Below are positions 1 to 7,095 of a stretch of DNA of 47,409 nt, piece after piece (within the stretch, counting starts at the first letter, position 1; each line of letters begins with the position of its first letter). The notes beneath the pieces are model-generated. The model had not been told where the DNA came from. It saw nothing but the letters and a program-made list of their open reading frames with translations, and searched no databases. Made by a program: the position numbers and the translations under genes. The stretch is from a virus, in IMG/VR virus record IMGVR_UViG_3300029981_000017, positions 1 through 47,409 of that record. The stretch is one strand, 5' to 3'.

Positions 1-49
1 TTTATACCGCACTTAAAAACTTCAAAACATATGTCAACATTGCAAAGCG
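1..49. repeat. 49-bp direct repeat, left copy (candidate attachment-site core or assembly junction)
   Basis: Identical to 46440-46488. Including one mismatch at base 50, identity extends to 57 of 58 bases and then drops abruptly to ordinary homologue divergence. The repeat lies in the same reading frame of two different integrase genes and starts exactly at the window edge. Confidence 0.85.
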
Positions 50-788
50 AAAAGGAGTGATCGAAGTATCTCCGTTTAACCAATACTCAATCAAAAGCGC
101 GAAAACAGATCGCACATTCCTGAACGAACAGGAGCTTGAGAGTGTTTGGAAGCTTTACTTAAAAAGCTATTGTACCGGAAGCGATCAGTTGATACTTCGT
201 CATTTTCTTTTCATGTGCTTTACTGGAATTCGAATTTCAGATTTTAAAGCCCTTACAGGAGATAATATCATTTCCGACATCCTGGTATATAATCCAATAA
301 AAACCCGCAATTCAAATAAAATCACGGTCAAGGTACCGCTGAACTCCTATGCCTTTAGACTGATATCCGACGAAGGATCGAAAACAAAGAAACTGTTCAA
401 TCACCTGAGCGAACAAAAAATGAATGTAAGAATTAAAGAAATCGTCAAAGTAGTTAATATCAGGAAAGAAATCAGCAATCATTGCGCCAGGCATACCTTT
501 GCGACGATCTGGATCAATAAAACAAAGGATGTGGCCGGACTTCAGAAGTTGCTAGGACATAGTGATATATCAATGACAATGATCTATGTACATATTACAG
601 ATCAGATGGTCAACGAACAAATGCAAAACTTTGATTCTTCCATGTTCTGTAAAAACATTACGCAGGTGGATCCGAAAGATAAACTGATAGCTGAATTGAA
701 ATCTGAATTGGCAGAGCTGAAGAAACAGTTTAAATACTTACCCATTATTAAAAACAAAAACCCCCGGACAGCACGTGCCCAGGGGTAA
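1..788 (+). CDS. Tyrosine recombinase (phage integrase), C-terminal part, truncated by the window edge
   Basis: The frame is open from base 3 and gives about 261 residues, ending at 788; an internal ATG at 57 is probably not the true start. The catalytic domain is complete: Arg in TGIRISD, HxxR in HCARHTF, His in LGHSDIS and the Tyr nucleophile in MIYVHI. The tail adds a short coiled coil (KLIAELKSELAELKKQ). It is about 60% identical by eye to the C-terminal half of the integrase at the right end, but its first 49 bases are identical to codons 170-186 of that gene. Joining base 46439 to base 1 restores an in-frame integrase of 431 residues. It is therefore probably the phage's own integrase C-terminus, separated from its N-terminus by integration or by linearisation of the contig. 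The last codons overlap a terminator hairpin. Confidence 0.9.
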   Translation, partial: YTALKNFKTYVNIAKRKGVIEVSPFNQYSIKSAKTDRTFLNEQELESVWKLYLKSYCTGSDQLILRHFLFMCFTGIRISDFKALTGDNIISDILVYNPIKTRNSNKITVKVPLNSYAFRLISDEGSKTKKLFNHLSEQKMNVRIKEIVKVVNIRKEISNHCARHTFATIWINKTKDVAGLQKLLGHSDISMTMIYVHITDQMVNEQMQNFDSSMFCKNITQVDPKDKLIAELKSELAELKKQFKYLPIIKNKNPRTARAQG

Positions 789-790
789 AA
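754..790 (-). terminator. Intrinsic terminator of the leftward lysis/late operon
   Basis: Read on the minus strand, an ACCCC...GGGGT stem with a GG/CC extension is followed by TTTTTGTTTTT. It lies between two convergent genes (integrase and spanin) and overlaps the last integrase codons. The right-end integrase has an analogous hairpin at its 3' end. Confidence 0.65.
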
Positions 791-849
791 TTAAACCAAT
801 AAATTACTTACCTAAAAAAACTAAAATGTTTGTTCCTTGGTCGGACGAT

Positions 850-1368
850 TCAAATTTTCTGATTTTTCCCTGCAGGGGAAAGGACAGATTTAATCCAGGG
901 AAATACTTTCGACCGCTTCAGGTAAATGAATGCACCTGCACAGATTGCCATAATCCCAAAAATCCAACCCCACTGAATAGGAACTGTTTTTTTATCAACT
1001 TCCTTTTTCACGACCTCGCTTTTTGAATCCGTTTTGGTTGCAGTTTGTGAATTGTCAGCCTTAATCGTTTCAATTTTACCTTTATCGATCTCCTTCTTTT
1101 TTGTCACCTTAACTGTTACCGATTTAATTACCTGATCGACTGCTGTTGATGTTCCTATTTCTGAAGGCGCAAAATATTCTGTTGTAGTAATTACAGTTTC
1201 TTCGTCAGTAGCTTTATCATTGTTGATCTTTGTTTCTTCCTTAACGTCGGATTTATGAACTACCTCGGTTTTATTCGAAACTACAGCTGAAGATTCAGCA
1301 ATTTTTTTTGTTGACCGGCAACCAACTGCCAGAAATACGATCAGGAGTAATAAGTTAAGTGCTTTCAT
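850..1368 (-). CDS. Candidate unimolecular spanin (lipoprotein with C-terminal membrane anchor)
   Basis: 172 residues. The N-terminus has a signal peptide with lipobox LAVGC (Cys17), predicting outer-membrane lipidation. The middle is long, hydrophilic and rich in Lys, Glu, Thr and Val, as expected of a periplasm-spanning segment. Near the C-terminus is one hydrophobic segment (WGWIFGIMAICAGAFIYL) followed by a basic tail. This lipobox plus C-terminal transmembrane layout is the known topology of u-spanins such as T1 gp11, which fuse outer and inner membranes at the end of lysis. It is last in the lysis operon, and its start overlaps the holin-like gene by 14 bp. Assignment is by topology and context, not by sequence similarity. 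The alternative is an unrelated lipoprotein. Confidence 0.65.
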   Translation of the reverse strand: MKALNLLLLIVFLAVGCRSTKKIAESSAVVSNKTEVVHKSDVKEETKINNDKATDEETVITTTEYFAPSEIGTSTAVDQVIKSVTVKVTKKKEIDKGKIETIKADNSQTATKTDSKSEVVKKEVDKKTVPIQWGWIFGIMAICAGAFIYLKRSKVFPWIKSVLSPAGKNQKI

Positions 1369-1603
1369 TTTCTTTAATTATTGGTGTTGAATTAAGTATC
1401 ATTTCGTTCTTATCGGCGCTCGATTTTGAAGACCCAAAGAAGAACCCGACTACTGTAATAAATGCGCCGATCAGAGCGCCTACAATCATATTCACCTCAG
1501 TCTTGTATTCGCCAGACTGGATCATAAAAACCAAGGTGATGAAGAATCCGGCTATGACAACCGTAGCCAGGAGATACATGTAAATTTCTTTTGCGGTTTT
1601 CAT
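1355..1603 (-). CDS. Holin-like small membrane protein
   Basis: 82 residues from ATG at 1603, chosen because it overlaps the lysozyme stop as ATGA and has AAGGAGG a few bases upstream. A longer start at 1624 gives MGKEGTE before it. Two transmembrane segments are visible (YLLATVVIAGFFITLVFMI and VGALIGAFITVVGFFFG), followed by a polar tail. Two-segment topology, size and position between lysozyme and spanin fit a class II holin, which would make lesions in the inner membrane to release the lysozyme. No specific holin family is recognised. Confidence 0.6.
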   Translation of the reverse strand: MKTAKEIYMYLLATVVIAGFFITLVFMIQSGEYKTEVNMIVGALIGAFITVVGFFFGSSKSSADKNEMILNSTPIIKENEST

Positions 1604-2115
1604 TTCAGTGCCCTCCTTACCCAACCCTTTAAGTATTTCAATTGAGTTGGTTTTTTGTCAACAATGTCGCAATAGTGGTCTATTTTATTAAGCGCAAACT
1701 CAGCAACAAATAATCTTTCATCGAATGAGTTGAGAGCCTTTAATGTGTTATTCCCATTCTTTCCATCCACATAAGAACCCACTGTTTTCTGAGCAAGTTC
1801 CATAGAAGTATTTGATCCTGCATTTACCCCAAAATCAAAAATGGAATTGGCAATTTTCTGTGAAGTAATCTGGTCTCCTAAAATTGGATTCCAGAAGTTG
1901 ATCAGGTAAAATGATTGAACTAGGTTCTGAAGTTCAGCATTGGTCGCCATTTCCTTGGCCGAAGCTAATCGGTCAACAATTTTCCATCCTGCCCATTTGG
2001 GCCAATTGTTTTCTGAAATGCCCAATATAGTCCTGCCACCTGCGTCATCCGGATCGTTGGAATAAAGCCCTTCATTCAGGATTACTTTTTGAAATGCTTC
2101 AATGAAGTTTGCCAT
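1600..2115 (-). CDS. GH108-family endolysin (N-acetylmuramidase)
   Basis: 171 residues. The N-terminus carries the glycoside hydrolase family 108 signature: Glu15 in ILNEGLYSNDPDDAGG, followed by RTILGIS. The second half, with NSIFDFGVNAGS and a C-terminal helical part, matches the peptidoglycan-binding domain usually paired with GH108. Family length (about 170-180 residues) agrees. No signal peptide is seen, so release would depend on the holin next door. It cleaves the glycan strands of peptidoglycan. Its stop codon overlaps the start of the holin-like gene, which implies coupled translation. Confidence 0.88.
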   Translation of the reverse strand: MANFIEAFQKVILNEGLYSNDPDDAGGRTILGISENNWPKWAGWKIVDRLASAKEMATNAELQNLVQSFYLINFWNPILGDQITSQKIANSIFDFGVNAGSNTSMELAQKTVGSYVDGKNGNNTLKALNSFDERLFVAEFALNKIDHYCDIVDKKPTQLKYLKGWVRRALK

Positions 2116-2117
2116 GA

Positions 2118-2606
2118 TTATTTGTTATTTAAACTGTTTTGAAAAGCGCTTTCGGTACCGAGTTCGTTGATTGCTTTCTTGCTGTTTTGTATTTCCGCCT
2201 TATTCTCTTTTGAAACTTCCTTCACTTTCTGTACCTCCTGTTCGATGGCTGTATCTTTTTGGAATAGATCCCTGAAATTTGAGGCTGTTGTAATTGCACC
2301 GGCTACCGAAATGCAAGCAATCACAATTCCGGTAATAGCCAGCGGTTTCCAAAATTTATAAATGGCTGCATAATTTGACATCGGCTCGTTGTGAGGGCAG
2401 TTTAAAACGTGCACATTTTCAGCCATCTGGAGCGTTCTGATTTCGGCATCATGCTTTCGAACCGTTCCGTTTGTTTTCGTGGTCTGTTCTTTAATGGCAG
2501 ACAGTTCCGTGGTTATAACATTAAATTTTCCATCAATTTGAGCCGTATGGATAGCCAATAAATCGTTTATTGTCTGCCTGATTGAGTTAATGTCCTTTTC
2601 GGTCAT
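2118..2606 (-). CDS. Coiled-coil membrane protein of the lysis cassette
   Basis: 162 residues. An N-terminal amphipathic coiled coil (TNGTVRKHDAEIRTLQ) is followed by one transmembrane segment (PLAITGIVIACISVAGAI, about residues 88-106) and a second charged helix. This arrangement resembles XhlA-type holin partners, but the family cannot be fixed by eye. It is the first gene after a late promoter (box at 2623-2630, motif at 2650-2658) and ends 2 bp before the lysozyme, so it heads the lysis operon. Confidence 0.7.
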   Translation of the reverse strand: MTEKDINSIRQTINDLLAIHTAQIDGKFNVITTELSAIKEQTTKTNGTVRKHDAEIRTLQMAENVHVLNCPHNEPMSNYAAIYKFWKPLAITGIVIACISVAGAITTASNFRDLFQKDTAIEQEVQKVKEVSKENKAEIQNSKKAINELGTESAFQNSLNNK

Positions 2607-2622
2607 GGGAGCGTTTTTATTT

Positions 2623-2658
2623 CAAACTTAACCCCATAACCTACTTAACGAAAGGACA
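2623..2658 (-). promoter_or_regulatory. Phage late promoter A (lysis operon)
   Basis: On the minus strand, TGTCCTTTC (2658-2650), then 19 bases, then TAAGTTTG (2630-2623), a full match to the Bacteroidota -7 box TAnnTTTG. The start codon at 2606 lies 16 bases beyond the box. The terminator of the recombinase gene abuts it upstream. Confidence 0.75.
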
Positions 2659-2682
2659 AAAAAAGCGACCGGAGCCGCTTTT
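2655..2682. terminator. Terminator after the recombinase gene
   Basis: A-run and T-run flank an AGCG...CGCT stem (AAAAAAAGCG, then CGCTTTTTT). It works in both orientations. On the minus strand its T-run merges into the TGTCCTTTC of late promoter A. Confidence 0.75.
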
Positions 2683-2689
2683 TTGAAGT

Positions 2690-3673
2690 TTAATGCCGGA
2701 AGAAATTGTCTCCGGCGATTTGCCTTGCTTTATCTTCATCCGATGTCCGGATATACCTGAAAAAGCTTTTCTCTGTTGTGTGGCCAGTCAGTGCCATAAT
2801 CTCATAGGTTTTGATTCTGCCAGTTTGATATAGATTAGTCGCTGCGCTGCGCCGGGCAGTATGGCTGCTAATCATCTCCCACAACTGTTTTGTTTCGGTG
2901 ACCAATTTTCCACCTTTTGTGTAGTGGAAAACTACCTCTTCAATGAAACCTACTCGTTGACAAATCTTTTTGATGTAGCGGTTAAAATGTTGGATGCTGA
3001 GCCCAGGCGACACTTCACCGTCGTACTTCGTGTAAATTTCACGCACGTATTTGTGCAGCGGAATGGTTACTTTCTTGCCTGTTTTCTTCGTGATTTTGAC
3101 AATGTAATCTTTCGTGAAGTTCTCCCGGGTTAATGTTGAATAATCGGAATATCGCAATGCGGTAAGGCATCCAACAATGAACAGATCGCGGATACGTTCC
3201 TGTTTTTTAGTTAGTCCTTTAAAGTAATAAATCCGGGTGATTTCGTTCATCGATAAATAGACCGTAAAAACTTCTTCCGGATCAACCGTTACATCGTCGT
3301 AACTGGAATCAACCGCATAGCCATACTTCGCCGCTTTGGCAACCATCGCCTTCGCGAGAGAAAGTAAGGTGATGATGTACGTTTGTCTCAGGTCCTTTTC
3401 CTGCAAATACAGAATAAAGTCGTCCATAAAATCTTCACCAACGCTGTTGGTGAAAATATCAGCTTCATACTCTTCCGAAAATCCATTTAAATGATGGATA
3501 AGCGTACGATACGCTTTTCGGTAACTTTCACCCATGCGCTTTGCTTTTCGCTCCACTGTTTGAGTGATAAACTCTGTAAATAAAACTCCGGTTTTCGGTT
3601 CCGACTGGATCAGTCGATTGATGTAGTCACGTTTGCCGTTGGCGTTGTGGACTAATTTTAAAGCAGTATTCAT
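2690..3673 (-). CDS. Second tyrosine recombinase
   Basis: 327 residues from ATG at 3673, chosen because TATGGAGG precedes it at normal spacing; an upstream in-frame start at 3751 lies inside a structured leader. The SAM-like N-terminal half is followed by a complete catalytic set: Arg in CLTALRYSD, HxxR in SSHTARRS, His in LTGHTTEKS and the Tyr in FFRYIR. It is a separate transcription unit with terminators on both sides, placed between lysis and tail-spike genes. It is not a near copy of either end integrase. Bacteroidota enzymes of this type act in integration, dimer resolution or DNA inversion; the neighbourhood of repeated tail-spike domains makes local rearrangement a possibility. Its substrate is unknown. 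Confidence 0.9.
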   Translation of the reverse strand: MNTALKLVHNANGKRDYINRLIQSEPKTGVLFTEFITQTVERKAKRMGESYRKAYRTLIHHLNGFSEEYEADIFTNSVGEDFMDDFILYLQEKDLRQTYIITLLSLAKAMVAKAAKYGYAVDSSYDDVTVDPEEVFTVYLSMNEITRIYYFKGLTKKQERIRDLFIVGCLTALRYSDYSTLTRENFTKDYIVKITKKTGKKVTIPLHKYVREIYTKYDGEVSPGLSIQHFNRYIKKICQRVGFIEEVVFHYTKGGKLVTETKQLWEMISSHTARRSAATNLYQTGRIKTYEIMALTGHTTEKSFFRYIRTSDEDKARQIAGDNFFRH

Positions 3674-3704
3674 TTCGTAATTCCTCCATAAAGAAATAGC
3701 CCCA

Positions 3705-3765
3705 AGTGTGGAGCGGCTTACGAAGGCCGTCAGGCACGAATGCCCGAACACTCAAGGCTACGCCT
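3705..3765 (-). promoter_or_regulatory. Structured leader of the second recombinase (or recombinase binding site)
   Basis: Nested complementary arms: AGTGT/ACACT (3705-3709 with 3748-3752) enclose CGGC/GCCG (3714-3717 with 3726-3729) and a GGCA-cgaa-TGCC hairpin (3733-3744). A further AGGC-tac-GCCT hairpin lies at 3755-3765. As RNA on the minus strand this forms a three-way junction with a UUCG tetraloop about 30 bases before the start codon. It could regulate translation or be a DNA target of the enzyme. Confidence 0.5.
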
Positions 3766-3824
3766 CAAATGTAATTAATAATTATTTATTTGGAAAGCTT
3801 CGTAATTTCTCCAAGTCTAAAATA

Positions 3825-3868
3825 CAAAAAACCACTCAATTTATTGCTAAACTGAGTGGTTTTTATTT
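3825..3868. terminator. Bidirectional terminator after the tail-spike genes
   Basis: AAAAACCACTCA and TGAGTGGTTTTT form a perfect stem with an 11-12 base loop and T-runs on both strands. It ends the leftward tail-spike transcript just before the second recombinase. Confidence 0.85.
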
Positions 3869-3901
3869 TATCTTTTTGTTTCAAATAGTCCTAAAGTCGT
3901 G

Positions 3902-4213
3902 TTAAGTTGTTGGAATGCTAATCACTAAATCACTCCACTGTTTCGGGGTTGTTTGGTCAACGGCTACCAGCGTAATCACATCACCATTCATTTCTGCGGC
4001 TGATAATTCGACTAATACCAAAACACTTCCAACAGGTGAAATAGATGGAATCGTAGCAAGATTTGTCAACCCTGCGCCATCAATATCAACTTTAAAATCA
4101 CCAGCGGCAATGGTTGGTGAAACTTTAAAATTGCCAGGATTTGTGAAGTCTTCAAGAGAAACCCTAATCTTAAATTCCTCATTCTTTGTAGGTGGATTAT
4201 AAGGTGCTGTCAT
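3902..4213 (-). CDS. Free-standing copy of the tail-spike N-terminal domain
   Basis: 103 residues, homologous along its length to residues 1-105 of the spike encoded at 5407-6426 (shared SPTI.AGDFKV.IDG, SPVGS, AEMNGDVIT). DNA identity is locally perfect over 25 bp (3972-3996 and 6203-6227). The predicted all-beta, Ig-like module may be the part that attaches to the tail, but here no enzymatic or binding domain follows. It could be a small virion decoration, a remnant after loss of its C-terminal module, or an acceptor for module exchange. Confidence 0.75.
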   Translation of the reverse strand: MTAPYNPPTKNEEFKIRVSLEDFTNPGNFKVSPTIAAGDFKVDIDGAGLTNLATIPSISPVGSVLVLVELSAAEMNGDVITLVAVDQTTPKQWSDLVISIPTT

Positions 4214-4234
4214 AATTATGATTTTTAATTTTGA

Positions 4235-5404
4235 TTAAATTCCTAAAATGTAATTTGCCCGTGGAGTATCAATAGAAGCATAGAAATAGGTAATTAGATA
4301 TGCTCCTATAGCTAAACTATATGTAGTCTTAAAATTATTTCTAAATCTAGGAGCTACAAATATCCTTGCAAAAGCATTAGTATAAGTAGGTAAAACAATT
4401 TCATTTTCCCATGTAACACCCTGATCTTTTGATATTTTATAACATAACAAAACAGATGTATTCCAAGTTCCGGAACCATCACTTTTACCACCATAAAAAG
4501 CATACCAATATTGAGTATCGGTATCAATTGAAATTCCACATAATCCCTGCTTTCCTAATGAACTAGGAATTATATTTGCTACTTCTGTAATTGCTGCTTC
4601 TGTAACTTTCCAACATCTTAATTTGGCTGTAGAGAAATCATAATTTGTCCATACAGTTAGAACATTACTGGCATTTACAATATCTACGGTAGCTGCCATA
4701 CTAGGGGAATAAGCGGTAGGTAGTGGAAATGTTATACCTGTAGCGATAGAAGTTTCAGACCAAGTATTAGCAGAATCATCATATAGCTTTCGAGATATTT
4801 CGGTAGCACTATTATCGTAATAAAAACATATACCATCTTGATTATCGGTTGCCCATCCCGGCATTAATATAAGTCGATCTTTTGTGGCTTCATAAGGAGA
4901 TGCAATCGTAGCCCAAGTAGCACCAATGTCAGTTGATTTTTTAGAGAATGACTCTACTCCTTGATCAATACATCCACAGCAAAGCAAATTACCCCCTCTA
5001 GTCCTAGTAATACTTACCGTACCATCAAAATCAGTAGAGACTCCATTGAAAATAATAGTTTCAGAACTTAAAGCATCGGCGCTTTCTGTATTTATATTTT
5101 TATAGCATAAATCATGTCCACCAATATCCAAATAAGCCACATGAATTAATCCACCATTAATTCCAGACCACCGATCATACCAAATAGTAAGATAGGAAAC
5201 AACCTTCGTTCCACTAACTATAACGGGTCTGCTCCACGAAATTCCACCATCAGTAGATTTTAAGTATTCAATAAAGCCTGTATATGGTTGATTATAGAAA
5301 TAATAAATATTACCAGAATTATCTTCAACAAGATATTGAGTACTTGCTGTTAATGCTGATCCCATGTTAGCTTGTGCTAATCCTATTGTTTTTAATGCAC
5401 CCAT
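4235..5404 (-). CDS. Tail-spike protein with Asp-box (BNR/sialidase-like) beta-propeller
   Basis: 389 residues. Three Asp-box motifs (SxDxGxxW) are visible: STDGGISW, STDIGATW and SKDQGVTW, typical of sialidase-type propellers. Between them are repeated short beta strands ending in aromatic residues. There is no signal peptide, consistent with a virion protein. It lies between two proteins that share a spike N-terminal domain, so it is likely a surface-glycan-binding or degrading spike. The catalytic Arg triad of true sialidases cannot be confirmed, so enzymatic activity is unproven. It uses more AT-rich codons than the upstream tail-tip genes. Confidence 0.75.
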   Translation of the reverse strand: MGALKTIGLAQANMGSALTASTQYLVEDNSGNIYYFYNQPYTGFIEYLKSTDGGISWSRPVIVSGTKVVSYLTIWYDRWSGINGGLIHVAYLDIGGHDLCYKNINTESADALSSETIIFNGVSTDFDGTVSITRTRGGNLLCCGCIDQGVESFSKKSTDIGATWATIASPYEATKDRLILMPGWATDNQDGICFYYDNSATEISRKLYDDSANTWSETSIATGITFPLPTAYSPSMAATVDIVNASNVLTVWTNYDFSTAKLRCWKVTEAAITEVANIIPSSLGKQGLCGISIDTDTQYWYAFYGGKSDGSGTWNTSVLLCYKISKDQGVTWENEIVLPTYTNAFARIFVAPRFRNNFKTTYSLAIGAYLITYFYASIDTPRANYILGI

Positions 5405-5406
5405 GA

Positions 5407-6426
5407 TTATAAATTAAAAAGTGAAGGAACTAATTCATTCATGTGATAAAACTTCATATTATTTGATACAACAAAATTTATAGTTTGCATCAATAGTTCT
5501 TCTGTAAAATGTAAATCATCATGTGTAGTTCCAATTGTATGAGACATGATGACAAGTATTTTATTTTCAGAAATAGCTTGTTCTAATAATGCATGGATGT
5601 CGATAAATCCATTAACAAGCATATTTGATAGATTTGCGCAATTAGTTATCTGATTTGTTCCATCATATAACCAATTAACGCTAGGTTCATTATCGGCTGC
5701 AATTCTTATATTTTTATATCCTTTTGTTTGCAGATATGCCATTAAATCAGGATCAGGGACAATTGCTTTATATTCATTGTGATTTGCAAACGTATCTGGC
5801 ACAACTCCAAATGCAGAAACTATTGCATCGTGAATCGGCTTGATAATATTAAGCCATGTCTGTTCTGGCGTATGGGTTTCTCTGTATAATACAACAGTAG
5901 CATGAACACCAAATTTGCAACCGTTAGCAAGTAGTTGATTTCCTTTGGTTATTTCAGTTGGTGTATATGAACTTTGTTCACTCCATGCAGTCCATTTAAA
6001 TCCATAGTCTGTATGAAGATTTAGTCTGTTACCATCAACATAATCAATGATATTTCTTGCAAAATCATCTGTTGTAAAAGCAACCCCTGCTAGAGATGTA
6101 CTAGGCTCCGGTGGTGGCAATGTAATCCCTGAATATGCTGTATTGATGCTAAAAACTAAATCAGCCCATTCCTTTTTTGCTGATTGATCTATTCCTATAA
6201 TAGTAATCACATCACCATTCATTTCTGATGCGGTCAATGTGAGCAATATTAATCCACTGCCAACTGGACTTTCAACAGGTAGATTGGTCAGATTAATTAA
6301 TACTCCACCATCAATTGAAACTTTAAAATCGCCAGCCACAATAGTCGGAGATATTTTAACAGAAGAAGAATTTTTATAATTCTTCAAAACTATTCGGGTC
6401 GAATATTGAGTTGCTTTAGCTGTCAT
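5407..6426 (-). CDS. Tail-spike with N-terminal attachment domain and polysaccharide-deacetylase-like domain
   Basis: 339 residues. Residues 1-105 form the beta domain also found alone at 3902-4213. A Pro-rich linker (LPPPEPS) follows. The rest resembles a NodB-type deacetylase barrel: AFTTDDF in place of the usual TFDDG, a strand with FGVHATVVLY, and VIMSHTIG, close to the family's final LxxH motif. The metal ligands are not all certain, so deacetylase activity on capsule or O-antigen is an inference. Phages of encapsulated Bacteroidota commonly carry such depolymerising or deacetylating spikes. Confidence 0.65.
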   Translation of the reverse strand: MTAKATQYSTRIVLKNYKNSSSVKISPTIVAGDFKVSIDGGVLINLTNLPVESPVGSGLILLTLTASEMNGDVITIIGIDQSAKKEWADLVFSINTAYSGITLPPPEPSTSLAGVAFTTDDFARNIIDYVDGNRLNLHTDYGFKWTAWSEQSSYTPTEITKGNQLLANGCKFGVHATVVLYRETHTPEQTWLNIIKPIHDAIVSAFGVVPDTFANHNEYKAIVPDPDLMAYLQTKGYKNIRIAADNEPSVNWLYDGTNQITNCANLSNMLVNGFIDIHALLEQAISENKILVIMSHTIGTTHDDLHFTEELLMQTINFVVSNNMKFYHMNELVPSLFNL

Positions 6427-6428
6427 AT

Positions 6429-6551
6429 CTATCTCTTAATGAATTTTACCACAACAACTTTTACTGGTGGCGTTGGTGGAGTTGGAGGGTTCAACTTTGA
6501 ACGAAGTTGAACCCTTTTAAGTCGCTCATTATATTCTAAAATTAAGCTCAT
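6429..6551 (-). CDS. Small Pro-rich protein, 40 residues
   Basis: ATG at 6551, stop at 6429. It fits the 130-bp gap between two tail genes with a 4-bp spacer upstream and 2 bp downstream, as expected for a real operon member. The product has a charged N-terminal helix, a PPTPPTPP linker and a short hydrophobic, basic C-terminus. Its coding sequence contains a perfect 11-bp inverted repeat (6487-6514). No function is recognised. Confidence 0.5.
   Translation of the reverse strand: MSLILEYNERLKRVQLRSKLNPPTPPTPPVKVVVVKFIKR
6487..6514. repeat. Perfect inverted repeat, 11-bp arms
   Basis: GGGTTCAACTT (6487-6497), a 6-base loop, then AAGTTGAACCC (6504-6514), followed on the plus strand by TTTT. 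It lies inside the 40-residue gene just upstream of the deacetylase-like spike. It could attenuate spike expression or be a recombination site. Confidence 0.6.
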
Positions 6552-6555
6552 AGCC

Positions 6556-7026
6556 TTAGTTTGATAAAATATAACCGATCTTCAAAATGATGTAGGTACT
6601 GTTTGCCGAAGGAGTATAACCTGCCGGCAATGATACCTGAACCGGAATGTGAAATGGGATCGGAATAATTACCAGGTTCGTAAATAAATCTTGGGCAACA
6701 GATGCTTTTACTCCAGTGCCAAAAGTCAACGATAAAATACCCTCACGCTTCAACTCGTTTGCTGTTGATATAACCATTGCAGCATTATCGGAGATAGGTA
6801 CAATTACATCGTTATAAAAATGTACATCGATCGTTTTTCCAGCCAATCCGGTATCGTTGGTAAAGGCTTTAAAATTTATGATGTTGATGTTTTTTCCTGC
6901 TTCGTTTTCACTGAGGATGAATTTGTTCAATGCATCAGTAACATCGGCAATTACATCATTGTCTGAATATACTGTAACATTGGCCGGTCGGGTTATTTTC
7001 AGGTTTTGTCTGCGGAGCTGATCCAT
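6556..7026 (-). CDS. Phage structural protein, unknown
   Basis: 156 residues, mixed alpha/beta with no signal peptide or membrane segment. It has an N-terminal basic stretch (MDQLRRQNLKITRP) and a C-terminal hydrophobic beta region. It is the first gene after late promoter B and lies between the tail-tip protein and the spikes. Position suggests a fibre adaptor or small baseplate protein; no family is recognised. Confidence 0.6.
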   Translation of the reverse strand: MDQLRRQNLKITRPANVTVYSDNDVIADVTDALNKFILSENEAGKNINIINFKAFTNDTGLAGKTIDVHFYNDVIVPISDNAAMVISTANELKREGILSLTFGTGVKASVAQDLFTNLVIIPIPFHIPVQVSLPAGYTPSANSTYIILKIGYILSN

Positions 7027-7055
7027 GGCGTGTTATTTATGAGTTAATGTATGGT

Positions 7056-7091
7056 CAAATATAGATTTGGTCGATAATTTTAGAAAGGACA
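7056..7091 (-). promoter_or_regulatory. Phage late promoter B (spike operon)
   Basis: Minus strand: TGTCCTTTC (7091-7083), 19 bases, TATATTTG (7063-7056), matching TAnnTTTG exactly. The next start codon is at 7026. Confidence 0.8.
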
Positions 7092-7095
7092 GAAT

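Noticed and set aside
3674-3751. Longer N-terminus of the second recombinase (start at 3751)
   Set aside because: It would translate the structured leader, while the ATG at 3673 has a strong GGAGG site at proper spacing.
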